From: Episyrphus balteatus
Lineage: Eukaryota; Arthropoda; Insecta; Diptera; Syrphidae
Reading direction: 5' to 3'
Assembly (NCBI RefSeq): GCF_945859705.1
Contig: NC_079135.1
Location: 30,057,679-30,121,678 of the forward strand
DNA length: 64,000 bases
The notes under the pieces were generated by a model, which had not been told where the DNA came from, ran no database searches, and saw nothing but the letters and a program-made list of their open reading frames with translations. Positions 12,520-24,573 of the stretch are shown piece by piece. The position numbers and the translations under genes are program-made. The first letter of the stretch is position 1, and every line of letters begins with the position of its first letter.

Positions 12520-13880
12520 ATCCACTTTCGAGTCGCGTGTGGAACGATTTCGTCGAATTTAGAAGATTGCCCCCTCGCATCTCTTTGCCATAGCCAGCGA
12601 GCCTGCTGTGGTGGCAATCGATGGTGGTGGCGTGAATCATCTCACCTTGTTTTCGTGAGAAAAAATATTTTTTCAAAATAAAATTTTTCGTTCGACCAAC
12701 GCGGTGCGGCGCAGTAAGGCAAACCTCGCCGACGACGACGACCGATCATCGACGATAAAGCGGAGCGGTCGGTGATGGCGGCGAATTGAAGGTGGATATA
12801 ATATAGAAAGAAATGATTGTGGAATGGGGGTATTTTTAGGTTATTGTGGTGGCGGCAGCAGCTATGGCGTCGAATGTGAAAAATTGAGGCAACAATTCAA
12901 GGTATAATAACAATAAAAATATTTCTCACGTGGGCATCATCATCAGCAGAAGCGGCAGCATTTTGGACAGCCGCCAAACGAATCACACTTAAACACACTA
13001 CCAGCGTGTGAGCCGCCTCAACTGAGCGAACAGCACTCTCCGATTTTGCTGCTTCTCGCTGTGTGTAACGACTTACGATTTACCTTTTGGCAATGCTGTG
13101 CGGCTGAGTCTATAAATAACACCAGAGCGGCAGCGTTCCTTTGCTTTTGGCACCAAGCTATATACAACACTTGTTTTCCATTTACACCTTCGCCTTTGAG
13201 CCATCTGCCTGTTTATTCGTTTATAGTGGCCAATTCATTGCCATCGCCACGATAGAGTTACCTGGATGCTGCCATTTCTGCCCCATCACAAGTTTGTTAT
13301 AATAATGGCGATCGATCGACTTCGACAATATCGCAACGCAGCTATATGGTGCTGTTGCCGTTTGTGCCGTGATGCCAATAAAAACCACCCAACTTACCAT
13401 CCGTGGAGCGTTTTATTCACCGTCGATATAATTATTTTCGATGGTTTTATTTTTAGCGCCCGTCCGTGTCCGTCCACCACCGTACCGATTAAGATTTTGG
13501 CCCACAAGTTGTGGCCAAAATAGTGTATGCGCGCAATTTGGCTGCTTGATGCTTTGCTTGTTTCGCCATCAAGGAGCGCACCTTATGGCGAGGATTGCGA
13601 TCTCAGATCTTGGCGGTGGTGGTGGTGGCAGCAGGGACAGGAAGATGGTTTAGGGTAGGGGTGGTGTGTGAGCCCACTTCAATGAGATATTTTTAATCGC
13701 ATCACATTCGCGGTCGTTGTTTATCACGAACAACGATGCGATTCTCGTGATTAGGTTGTTGTTGTTGTTTGTTTTTCTGTGTTTTTGTGTGGCTTTTGCT
13801 TAGGAATGCGGTGGCGGTGAACTAAAATAGAGAGTCAGACGGACGCAAGTGGAGTCCTTTCGTGGTGTCCCTAAAAATAG
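12520..13880. promoter_or_regulatory. GC-richer island in hairy 5' flank, candidate regulatory DNA
   Basis: Clearly richer in G, C and CG dinucleotides than its neighbourhood, with short triplet runs (GACGACGACGA near 12731; GGTGGTGGTGG near 13615). Open frames at 13046-13255, 13266-13523 and 13441-13653 overlap in different frames, lack splice-site logic and show no domain. I read it as non-coding, possibly an enhancer or the promoter of an unannotated RNA. The function is unproven. Confidence 0.35.
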
Positions 13881-15000
13881 AAATTACACGATGACTTTTG
13901 CCAAAAATACAAAACAGCTTTTGTAGGTATTCTAAGAAGCTAGATCACAAGGTAGTCGTATATTTTTTATCATATCGTATGTCGCATGTGGTTTGGTGGG
14001 TATTCAGGCGGCATAGATTTCAAAGATCGTTTGTTCTACTTCCGCTTATCAATGAGTCACACACGTTCGTTTAGTCTTTAGACTAAGTGATTTTTTGATA
14101 ACTTTTTGAATCCAAGATCCGGACTCCAGGGAAATATTTATTATTATTAAAAGAGAGATCACCCTTTCTTTCTAATTTCAGAGAGACCCAAAGCGACTAG
14201 TGGATATTATGATTAGTCACTGTGAATCACATTATTGTGGCATTCTGCGTTCGTTTGCTCTGAGCATTGACATTTCCACTCTAAGTGTGAATCACATGAG
14301 TCACTCCATCACTTGTTTTGTTGGCGATTGTTTATTTAGTTGGTTGGTGGTGTATTTTTCTGGAGTGACGACGACGGCGATGATGACGATGACGAATGAC
14401 TTCGCCGCCAATCAAATAGATAATTTCTTTGCCTATCGAGCCAGTTTTTCCAGTTGTTGTGCAATACTTTTTTGATTGCTATATGGCTATGATAATGATG
14501 GCGAAGCACGCTACTAGTAAGCAATGTGAATATAGTTTTCGAAGGCAAGAACATTCGAGAGCGTAACCTTTGTTTGATTTTATCTTTTTGTTAGTTTGTG
14601 ACGCGAGAAGGCAAAGATAAGTGAGAATTATTATATGGATCTCATAATATGGATACGGGTTAGAAGTGTCATTTCACCATGAGTGGGGTCTTAGAGAATT
14701 ACAATTATATTGAGGATGCAGTATATGAAATAAACTGTGCTGTAAAAAATTTATTTTTATTTATTTATTATTTAAACGTTTATTAGGCGAACTTACTTCA
14801 GGAAATATGGAAAAAAATTATTTCTTTTTCCAGAGACATTTGCTAATCACACGGTTCACACGTTAAAGCTTTTTTGGAAACTCAAAAAAAAGAAAGAAAT
14901 CTTTTCCCACATTAAATATCAAGCTAAAACTATGTATGTATGTGACAAACAACAGATTTTGTAGAATTTTGCCCAAATTTTGGACAGATTTTGCAAAAAA
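13881..15000. other. Intergenic, no gene
   Basis: Mixed composition. A short patch (14040-14310) repeats GAGTCAC/AGTCAC/GAATCAC words, for example near 14052, 14216, 14223, 14288 and 14298. The opposite-strand frames at 14200-14554 have no domain. Confidence 0.45.
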
Positions 15001-15490
15001 AAAAAAATAAGGATAGGGGAGAGGTGCGGACAGTGAGACACCCTTTTTTTAAATTGGTATATCTTAGAATGTTTTCAAGATAGCTCAAAGAAACTTTGAA
15101 GTCAGTTTAAGACATATTTTATCTTAATGTTGCAAAAAAACTTGTAGTTAAAGAATGAATGAGAGCATCACATTGGACTTAAATGTAGAAAAAGTCAAAA
15201 CGTATCACTGTTTGCAAGGGGTGCGATCAGTGAGACATTCTTAGGTGAAAAAAATTAACGAAAACGTCAAATAATTAGGTAATTGATGTTACTTCAACCC
15301 ATTTTGTCAACAAAAAAAAAAATAACAAAAGCCAAAAAAAAACCAAAGAAAAAACACTACGAAATCATATTGAAGTCATGCTAAAATAGTAGATCTTTTT
15401 TAAATCTATATGTCTCACTGTTTGCTTTTTAAAAATCTATGTCTCACTGGTTGCTTTTTAATTATGTTTCACTGTTTACTTTTTGTCATT
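15001..15490. repeat. Repeat region built on GTGAGACA / TGTCTCAC
   Basis: CAGTGAGACA occurs at 15031 and 15228, each preceded by GGTGCG. Its complement, TGTCTCACTG, then occurs in a short tandem array at about 15400-15485, where a unit of roughly 30-35 bp containing TCTATGTCTCACTGGTTGC is repeated three times with decay. The opposed orientation suggests the remains of an inverted-repeat element, but its ends were not found. Confidence 0.6.
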
Positions 15491-15860
15491 TTTCGGAAAG
15501 ATATAAAATTACAAAAAACGAGAAGGAATTATAATTACATGATATTTTTTTTATGAAAGAACATATAAATATAATACATATGTATGTAAAAAAAAGTTCT
15601 GTCCACTAACCAGATTTTTTTGTGTTATACACTCTTTTTATAACACTCCAAAAACTTCCAATTCATAGAGATTCAAAACATCAAACATTTGAAAATTTTG
15701 AAAAAAGCGAAGTTTTCACATAGTTTGTAAGTCTTTCACCTAAGAATTAGAATTAATTATGATTCCATAAGAACTTGGTAACCGCTACCGCATATTGATC
15801 AAGAATTGTTGTGAAACTTATTATTATTAGCATTTCTGATGATTGATAATAATTCTTTAA

Positions 15861-16747
15861 CGGCCAATTTCTTCACAGAGTCCTAGCGTTAGCACCGGTC
15901 CTAGTCCTAAAGTTAGTACTCAAATCGGTATCAACTCATTTCTTCACTCAAGTACTAAGCCCTAGAACTGTCAATTTAGGATCGAGTACTAGTTAGGACT
16001 TGGTCCTAGCTAGGTCCTCAAAATTAGGTAGTACTTGGTTATTATACCAATCGTTAGTACTCAAATTGGTACCAAGTGATTTCTTCACAAAAGTACTAAG
16101 CCTTAGAACTGTCAAATTGGTACCGAGTATTAGTTAGGACTCGTTTTAAGTTAGGACCTAAAAATCGGTAGTCTAGCGGTTAGTACTTAAAAGATATCTG
16201 ACAGATTTTTTTAATTTCTTGTTGTTTCTCTTGAAAAGTGCGTTTTTGTTGATTTAAATGATGTAGGTACAAGTACCAAAAAAGTATAGGAACTTTCTCC
16301 GATCTTTCTAAAGTCGGATATTAGTAAAAAAAAAGACCATAACTGGACTGCATTTTTTTTTAAATTATTATTTTTGTTAACATATATTTTTTACATACAT
16401 ATGAAGTTACAAATGTCTGTCCGAAACTGTTGCATTAAGGTTAGGGATCCGTTTATACCTCGAGTATTTAATTACACCTTCGTCGGTTTTGGTATCCTGT
16501 ATCTCAGCATTTTGCAAACTTCCCTTAAATATCAAAATTAATTCATTCAAACATCAAAATATTGTCAGAATGACAGTTAGACCAGTATTAATTCTTAGGA
16601 CCGCGTTGTGAACTTAGATCAGGTCCTATAAATGTGAAGAAATGCTCAGGTCCTAACTTTTCCTTAGGACCGAGTACTAGTGCTAGGACCTGGTCTAGCT
16701 TGACCGGGTACTAAGCCGACTTAGGACTAATGTGAAGAAATTGGCCG
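15861..16747. mobile_element. PIF/Harbinger-like MITE, 887 bp
   Basis: Perfect terminal inverted repeats CGGCCAATTTCTTCACA and its complement, flanked on both sides by TAA, the 3-bp target duplication typical of PIF/Harbinger. Both subterminal regions (15880-16190 and 16600-16730) are packed with imperfect copies of words such as TTAGTACT, CTAGGACC and GTACTAAGCC in both orientations, with the flanking word TTCTTCAC recurring inside (about 15939 and 16081). There is no transposase frame. Confidence 0.88.
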
Positions 16748-17475
16748 TAAGCTAAGTATACAGTTCTTCCAGCAAAAAAAAATAATGCATTTCTAATGGG
16801 AGAGATTTTTTTTTAGAGTTTTTCTGAAAAAAAAAAAATATTTTTTAACTTTTTTAATCCCCGAAGGCTTAGAAATTGCAGTCTTTGTGTCATCCTAAGT
16901 CTACTATATTGGTGTCACTTATCTTCCAGAGGTTTTGAAGAAGTTGTTAATGGAATTCAGATGGAAGTTGACCAGAACCACATTTTCCTAAATTATTCTA
17001 AGCTTCCTGTGATGGATTAAAATATCCTGAAATGCATTGAGAAATGTTGTTAAATGAGTTTGAGGTTTGACATTACACAAGGGTGCATATTTGCCACTGA
17101 TCACACCAAAATAAGAAATTCAGCAAACGATGGGGTATCAATTAAAATATATAAACTAGACGTAAGCTTACTCTGAAGATAAAAGCTTATTTGGTTGAGT
17201 TGATTTTATTATTAATATGGTAAGAGCTTGATTCCAGGCTGAGAACTTACTTATTTGTACACAATTTTGAACAACTGACAGAAAATGCTCAATTTCAGCA
17301 AAACAGAACTCTAAAAGACATGAACAGTTGTATCGGACATACCAGGAATTCATTCGTAAGCTTGCCCAAAAATGAAATTTTATGAAAGTCAAAGTTTACT
17401 TTCCTGCATAATGCTATTCTCTCTTGCAGATGTGCTGATTTCACCTAGGAATTAATGAACATCGGTAACAACGCT

Positions 17476-17555
17476 CTATTTTGGAAGTGGAAAAAATATG
17501 AAATTTATTGTACCTACTATTTTGGAAGTGGAAAAAATATGAAATTTATTGTACT
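17476..17555 (+). repeat. 41-bp tandem duplication
   Basis: A 41-bp unit beginning CTATTTTGGAAGTGG is present twice in tandem, with the second copy starting at 17517. The copies look identical over about 38 bp, so the duplication is recent. It lies in otherwise featureless DNA. Confidence 0.9.
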
Positions 17556-17979
17556 GTTTGATTCGTATTTTAACCAACTTTGTGAAAATCATACTGCAAG
17601 TGACTATCTGAAACGTGAAGAATTTTTTTGGAGGCACTTTCTACTACAAAACCATACATTGCGAAGCAGTGCGGGCTAGTTTTTGGAAATACTAAAACAT
17701 TGTTTCGGGGAATACTTTTTACCATTTATTCTATCCACTTTATTGCTGCCTTAGTGCATTTCAAATTAATTCCTATGAAAACAAGAAAAACCATGTATTT
17801 TTGTCACATAAAACACGTTTAACCAAAATCAAAACAACAAGAAGCTGCTTACTTGACCTGAATAACATTTAAAGACCAGGATAAACCGAAATTTCCTTAA
17901 GCCTTAATTCAGTAAAGTCACCTGTGTTTGCAAATATTTTCCTTAAGCTCTTTGAAATCGCAATACAAAACTCTAACAC

Positions 17980-19215
17980 ACTTAATCCATCTATTCTTTT
18001 TCGCAATTCAAAAATAAACCCCAAAATCAAAAGGATTGTAATTTTTCAAAGAAATTAGCAAAAACTGCTAATCGCTTTAGATATGCTTCTGTCTGGTCAG
18101 TAAAATAAATGATCCGTGGTCATTTGTCCATACGCCATGTAACCCTTATATACATATTCGCATAGTATCTATTTATAACAACCAGAAAATAACCCAAAAA
18201 AAGATTTAATCCTTTTCCTCACCTCAAAATCCCCAGGAAACAAAAGAATTTTTCATTTTATTAGTTGGATGATCATGCGCATCAAAGGGCTTAAACCACA
18301 CACCCATAAAAGTGGCAAAAATCATCTTTTTTTTCTTCTTCTTCTTGTACTTATGTTTGTTTGTCATAAAAGGATTAAAAGAAACATTATCCTTTTTTCG
18401 TACAGGTACAACGTGTATATGGATTGAGAAGATACAATCACCAGCGTTGATGGTGTTATAACCCTTGCCATAAAAATGAATAGAACCCTTCCGCACGCTC
18501 ACAACACCATCAGGTAAACCCTTTTTTCGTTTTTCGTCGTTGATGGAAAGACTGCATCCCGCATGATCAGAGAGGAATCGATAACTCCTTCGGTAAATCA
18601 CTTTGTTTCTTTGAAGACAAGACTTCTGGTAGAAGTCTCATTAAGGTACCTAGATTTCTGTTTCTACGGTTTTTTTTTATGTGCATTTTAGTTCTAAGAA
18701 GGCGAATTTCTTCGGCGAATTCTATAATAAAAAACAAATTATTTTTTACGCAATTTCGCAAGGATTGTGACTTTTGCGAGTTTTTAAAAAAATGGTTATA
18801 AAAAGTTACGTAAAAAACGATCGATCTGTTAGCCTTTTTTCGGAGAAGCACTATTTTTGAACAATGTAATTTTGAAAAACACAACATTAACAGTAAACCG
18901 TTCAATTCTAACGGGTAAACGCAATATTCTATCCTTGGCAGAAACAATGCATTTATTTTGAATGGTTAATTAACAAAATGCGACAGAGGGAGAAAAATCC
19001 TTATTTTGCCAAAATTTGTCATAAAATGATAAAGAGTACAATTTTGCAAACCAAATGCTTTAATGAGTAAAACAACGACAAGCCGAAAATTTCTTCCAAA
19101 ATTCTTGATGAATAGGTTGATATTTTTGTATCCTTTGAGTGTTAGCAGACTTCTTGTGTACATCCTTTAAGGGAGTTAAAATTGAAGGATTTTATGGTTT
19201 TATTAAGGGTTAACA
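17980..19215. promoter_or_regulatory. Candidate segmentation enhancer of hairy (site cluster 1)
   Basis: Words matching early-embryo factor sites cluster here. Bicoid-type TAATCC/GGATTA occurs at 17983, 18207 and 18372. Kruppel-type AAGGGTTA/TAACCCTT occurs at 18140, 18459 and 19204, with weaker forms near 18516. A Hunchback-type T-run ending TTTATG is at 18671-18681. The Giant/bZIP palindrome TTACGTAA is at 18806-18813. It lies about 12-13 kb upstream of the hairy promoter; in Drosophila separate upstream stripe enhancers read these same factors. The 125- and 126-aa minus frames across it lack any domain. The match is by eye and the AT-rich background inflates it. Confidence 0.4.
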
Positions 19216-21296
19216 CGGCTTTTGCTTGGTTATATAGGATTTGTAGCTACCTCTATCCCTTTTCTCTAGGAATAGAGTTACAATGAAAGAGTTTTTGAAA
19301 GAGGTATCAACGAGAATGTGCTTGTGCATGTTATGATAGTTCGCGTCGTCAAGGTGAAACAATCAGGTAGGCAAGAAGATGGGTTATGATGGTCGGTCTT
19401 ACCGTGTTAAACGTGTGCTGTGTTTGTAGACAGTTGATGTTTTTATTGCTTTACGATTGACGCATGAATTGCATTTAGTAATAGATAGCTAGGTATTTTT
19501 GGTTTTCCTTTTTCAAAATGAAAGGCTGAAGTTTTGGGTTAACGTTTGCAACTCTTCAACGATAAGAGAATTGCAAAAAAGGAATAATAAATTCTGAGAA
19601 GGTATACACCCGATAGAAGGGGAAAAAAATATTCTGATTCGGATTCTATGATTCTATGTTTTTAGTGTGAAATGTATAGAAAGAACGGAACAAATATTCC
19701 GAAAGAGGGAGCTGTAAGCGCGGAAAATAGAGAGTTATTGATGGATAAATAGTGTAATGGGTTTAATAGGATACAAGACGTTTCGTTGAAGTAAATTTGT
19801 AATCTTATCGGTCTGGGTAGGTATTTAACAATGAAGAAGAAAGCTGTTAGACATTTTTGGAAAGGCATTTGAAATCTTATAACTTTTTTCAATTCCTCTA
19901 CTAATAATACCCATTTCAAAACTAAAGACTTGGCTAGGTGTGACTATCAGCCGATATATTTTTCAATATGCAAATGGTTGTTTTTGTGTTTTTTTATTTG
20001 CTAAAAATATCATTGAGAATAACTAGATTATTAAGCCGCGTTTAAAAGTTTGACAGACGCACTTGAAATTATTTTCAAAAAAGTAGGTATAGAGTTTTAT
20101 AGTTATTCAAACATTTTTAGGAATAGGAATAAGATTTTTTTTACTATAATACGTTGCTATTTATATCAGTGAAGCAGTAAACCTATCTGGAATAGTCTAT
20201 CTTTTATATTTTAAGTTGAATTAATGTTATCAATGTTTGGTAATGCAAATTTGGATAGAAATATAATGGAATTACCGAACTAGTGATTCGTCATAAAAAT
20301 GATCTTAAAAAATTTTCCTTGCTAGGACAATTTGTTTTCTAAAAACATAACTAACAGAAAAATCCAATTTTGCCACAGTTTTTTTTTCCAGCACCAACTG
20401 TTGGTTTAAGTGATGAAATGCAATGACCCAGAACATGTTTTTTTTTTTTTACTGAAAAGCAATAGGTACTTTATCTGTTTTAGGAAATCCTCAGTGTTGT
20501 GTTCTTTACTTATGTGGCGTAAAAAATTTGGGAGATTCGAATTTAAGTTGTACCTATTGGTATTTCGGTAATTCTGGGAAAACGATTTTTTTTCTAAGTC
20601 TGTAGTATCTAATGTGCATAACTGCTATAACATGAGAATACGTATATCAATTTATTAAAAAATTACGCTTGGGGTAATTTTGCTTGAGAATAACCTTGTC
20701 GAAAATTCGAATTACATAATCAATGCTATAAAATTTTTAATAAGGGTTAAAAAAAGCGTTGACGATACAGAGTGTCCTAGAAGACCAAAAAGATCGACTG
20801 CTGACCAAGTCATCAATCAGAAATCAGATAAAAATATAAGGTACCGAAAATCATCAACTCACAGACATTAAGACTATCGATTTTTTTTTGGAATATCCGG
20901 AGAATTTATGCAGAGCATTTTGAACGACAGTATTCAACTGATTTAGTAATATGTGAGAACTGGCTATTCGATAGACTTAAGCTACCACTCCCCGGATATG
21001 ATTTTGGTTCGATAGAGTAATATATACAAACTTAACCGAAGCAGGAGTTAAAACCTTTCCAATACAAGGACTTTCTTGACTGTTTTGATAATTTTTTTTG
21101 TTTTCTTTCTCCCAGAAACTTTTTTGTACAAATGGAGGATCGCTATATCGTATATACACCAATCAATCATCAATCCAGCTATAATGGACCAAGCAAATTG
21201 CATTAGAGCTGAAGGTTTTGGGTATAGCACATAATTAATAATGCAAATACATACTTACCTTCAGTACGACCAAGAAAGCTTACCAAGAAAGGCCTT
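19216..21296. other. Intergenic, no gene
   Basis: AT-rich, with short frames on both strands and no domain. I see no repeat, site cluster or RNA. Confidence 0.5.
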
Positions 21297-22286
21297 CCCA
21301 AGTAACAATTTAGCTTTCATAAGGGTCAATACAAGCTATTTTCTGGCTTTCATCACAAGAAGGACAGGTCTTATGCAAATCATTTTGGCTTATTTTACCG
21401 AAATTGCATAGGACTTTCCTTCACAGGTAATCCACAAGGTAATAGCTTGTGACAAACAGCTTAAAATGGCCTTACGGAGGTCTTCCTTCAGAGGGTTTAT
21501 CTAATGCACAAACCGGATTAATTGCGTAGGATGTTATAATAAGGCCATATAGAAGTTGTTGAAGGTGTTGAAGAAGATGTATAATTTATGCATAAAAATA
21601 GAATTTATTGTATTTTATTTAATTTTTTCTATTTTCTTTTGATTTTTTCTGTTTTGCATTTTCTACATATTATTTTATTTCTTTTAATTTTTTTCTATTT
21701 TGTTTCTTTTCCTTTTTTGGAAATTACAGTGTTTTTTCTGTTGTTCTGAAATGATGAGAATATTATTTTAATTGAAAAAGAACACATTTTTTTATTTTCA
21801 TCACATGGCCCGGCCAGGAATCGATCCCACGTACCTCTGCATACCAAGCCAGCACCTTACCAGTAGACCATGCTCGAATATTAAAGAAGAGTGGAAAATT
21901 GAGAGCTAATTGAAAACTCACATTGAAATGCAATGTTTTTTTCTAACGCGTTACAAACATTGCATATCTGCATGATAAAAACTTTGCATACTTACAGGTG
22001 AAAACATTGCATTCTTACAAGAACCTCTTGGAACAGGTCTTATAGAGGCCTTCTGTCACTTGAAAATACAAGGCTTCTTTAGAACGGTTCAAACAAATCT
22101 TATAAAGGTTTTCTTTAACTGATATTTAAAAGGCTTCTTCTTAACACTTCTAGATAGCCTTAAGGAGACCTCCTTTCTTTCCAAAATGGATGACTTGCGT
22201 AAGTAAGCCTTAAGCTTAACGTTGACAAACTACAGCTTGTCGAATCGAAGACAATTTACGTTATGCAAGTAAAATTGTTACTTGGG
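21297..22286. mobile_element. TIR element (about 990 bp) with internal tRNA-like segment
   Basis: Inverted ends CCCAAGTAACAATTT (21297-21311) and its complement (22272-22286), with TT next to both ends. Subterminal DNA on both sides holds decayed repeats built on CTTATAnAGG, AAGGCTTCTT and GCAAATCATT-like words (for example 21366-21500 and 22020-22180). The centre carries a 73-nt tRNA-like sequence on the minus strand. No protein is encoded. Terminal inverted repeats plus a pol III-like core is an unusual mix: either a MITE that captured a SINE/tRNA or a composite insertion. Confidence 0.8.
21804..21876 (-). ncRNA. tRNA-derived pol III promoter-like sequence
   Basis: On the minus strand an A box (TGGTCTACTGG, 21860-21870) fits TRGYNNANNNG, and a B box (GGATCGATTCC, 21817-21827) is one base from GGTTCGANTCC; the gap of about 32 bp is right for a tRNA. 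A run of five Ts follows on that strand near 21776-21780 and could end transcription. The ends do not form an acceptor stem and the anticodon stem is poor, so this is tRNA-derived rather than a working tRNA. Confidence 0.6.
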
Positions 22287-24060
22287 TTACTAACACCCAA
22301 AATGCTTTTGAAAGAAATTTTAAGAGCAGAAAAGTTCCTCTTTAATCATCGAATAACTTTATTGTCACAATACCAACTACTAAAACTTCGTTTTTTTAAA
22401 GAAAACTAAAATTATTCAGACGCGTAAAGAATGTTTGTCAGCAATATGGTCACTGATGGTCAGTAAGTAGTATATCCCCATCATTGAAGTAACCACGAAA
22501 ACATATTCTTCAAGGAAAAATCGTGTATTGATTTGACTCATGATTTCCTGTTTAGCTGTGTTTTCTTAGTTTTCGTCGACCAGACTAGCCAGACGACCGA
22601 CAACGCGACATCACGAAGAACTTCAATTCTACTACATTGACAGACATAACACGCCATTAGCTCGTCGCGCACTCCGAACTATACACTATCCCAAACCAGA
22701 CTCCTTGGGTCTTTCTTTTGTTGGCTAAAAGCTTGAAATGGAAATAGGATGACCAGTATAGAGGGCTTAATCGTGTGGTGTTATCTTACACCAACAAGTC
22801 CGTTGTACAATAATCGTGACCCACCAAAAAGACCACTGAAGTATGGTGGAGGTATCCACATCCACAATCCACACGTCTGGTTGTCTGTGAGAAATTAAAA
22901 GGAAACAAAGCGACAAAAACGAGCAGCAAAATAAAAACAACTCGCTATATAATCCAAAGTGACGATGATCGGGCCATCTCACGACTGACATCGATCCGAG
23001 TCAAAATAAGCGTGCCAGCGGGCAGAAAGATACGCGTTCCTTAGTGCAACTCACCACGACACTACCAGTATAAACGATCTACAAGCCTTCCTATCTGGCT
23101 ACTGACTCAAGTCGCGCTGTGTATAATTTATGCAGAAATTCTTGCAAGTTTTTTTTTTCAGCTTTTAGTGTTGTGTCTTCTGTTTTTGGTTTAATCTGCG
23201 ACAGCTTGAAGGAAAGAATTGCGTATTATATGGAATGGAATGATTGGTTCATCCAAGATTATCAGCAGGACCAATTTTTATCATGGTTTCAAGTGTATGT
23301 CTGTCGCGTTGCATCTTCCCGTATTTTGGTGGAGTATATCGTCCTCTCGGTGAAACCTGAGGACAGCTCTTGAACTGCTTGCTATATGGGTGCAATTCGA
23401 TTAGCGAAGGTATTGTGTGCATTCAAGCTGAATACACTGGTCACGATTCTGTAAATGGACATAGCTTACGTTACGTATGAGTAAAGCAATAAGTATTTCT
23501 TTCTTTATAAACCAAAGCAAACCAAGGCTAAATCATTTAAGGAACATGTCGGAATTATTTCCACAGGGAATAGTTTCTGTATAATGTGATAAGGCATCAT
23601 CATCATCATCATCGTCATCATCATTATCATCAGTGGGGTCTAGATTGAATTAACCTTGAAAACAGTCTAATGAGAATTCTTGGTTGTTATTATGTGTGCA
23701 CGCAATATGGCGAATGAGTGAAAGTACCTGCATGCCATATTAATCACATTAATCAACGATTGAAATTCTTTCAGATCGTCTCAGCTGGAATTTTTAACTT
23801 GCACGCTTCAGAAAGACCATATAGAGCATTTACTTATATTTTTTTCCAAAGGTGAATCAGTAAAACTGAATAAAGACAGTGAAACCAAAGGCAGGTTCTA
23901 TGAGCTACTCCTGGGTGATCTTAAGCCAAGCTACGAAAAGAATGCATCTTTAAAAAGTACGACGACGACCACGCCACGATTGAAAACGGATTCGGTCTAA
24001 TAGAATAGTATTTGCTGCTGAGCAAAATCAGTCCGGTCAAATTAGACACAAAAAAAAAAG
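22287..24060. other. Intergenic, GC-richer stretch 22560-23120, no gene
   Basis: 22560-23120 is richer in CG than its flanks and holds short frames on both strands (22767-22991, 23119-23373) with no domain. It could be regulatory DNA or an unannotated transcript start. The remainder is AT-rich. Confidence 0.4.
23596..23633 (+). repeat. (CAT)n microsatellite
   Basis: About a dozen CAT triplets with one CGT and one TAT interruption. Confidence 0.9.
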
Positions 24061-24119
24061 GGGTGAGGTTGCACAAAGAAGACCCCATCATAAAAGAAAT
24101 CTAAAAACTCCTCATCGAT

Positions 24120-24475
24120 CCGACACTTGAAAAAAATTTTCTCGGGGTCGAAGTTACAAAAACGGTGTTTTCGCGATATTCGGCAAAACGGTTAGTTTTA
24201 TCATAAAATTTGCAATGCAAAAATTGTAGAACAGGTAATATCTGTAAAAATGACAACCAACTTTTCTTCCTAAGAGCCACCGTTATGAGATATAACGATT
24301 CAAAAAGTCGATATTGAGTTGTATTCGTCATAATCAGGCCTATTTCAACCAAATATTCCCGGGGAAATGTTTTCGGGAGAAGGGATCCCAACTGACATTT
24401 CAATTTAGTTACTCCCGAAATCATTTTCCCGTGAATTTTTGTTTAGAATAGGCCTGAATATGTATGTATAAGTTC
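24120..24475 (+). repeat. Dispersed repeat, diverged relative of the 62.6-63.8 kb element
   Basis: Shares ordered phrases with 62700-63100: GCAAAACGGT, then ATGCAAnAATTGTAGA, CCTAAGAnCCACCGTT, TATAACGATTCAAAAAGT, CGTCATAATC, and finally CCCGnGGAA...TTTTTGTTTAGAATA. The order and spacing are kept but many bases differ, so this is an older copy. It has no coding capacity. Confidence 0.8.
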
Positions 24476-24477
24476 AC

Positions 24478-24573
24478 TACCCTACTAACAATTTTGCTTC
24501 TATAATGCTTTACAGAAGCAACAATTGCATCTGTAAAGCTCCAAAACCAAGAACCAAAATTATTAGTCGGGTA
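24478..24573. repeat. Palindromic mini-element, 96 bp
   Basis: Almost the whole stretch is one imperfect inverted repeat, with outer ends TACCCTACTAA and TTAGTCGGGTA. The inner stem GCTTTACAGA / TCTGTAAAGC is perfect around a 13-base loop. It resembles a very short MITE and abuts the preceding repeat. A chance origin is unlikely given the two nested stems. Confidence 0.75.

Noticed and set aside
13046..13653. Three overlapping plus frames of 69-85 aa as a gene
   Set aside because: Different frames, no splice-site continuity, no domain, and triplet runs; GC-richness alone explains the openness.
18224..18947. Two overlapping minus-strand frames of 125 and 126 aa
   Set aside because: No domain, lysine runs from AAG tracts, and no splice logic; they lie over the site cluster, which explains the region better.
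21804..21876. A functional tRNA gene
   Set aside because: A and B boxes fit but the acceptor and anticodon stems do not pair, and it sits inside a TIR element.
23119..23373. 84-aa plus frame near 23.1 kb
   Set aside because: Begins in T-rich DNA, no domain and no supporting signals.
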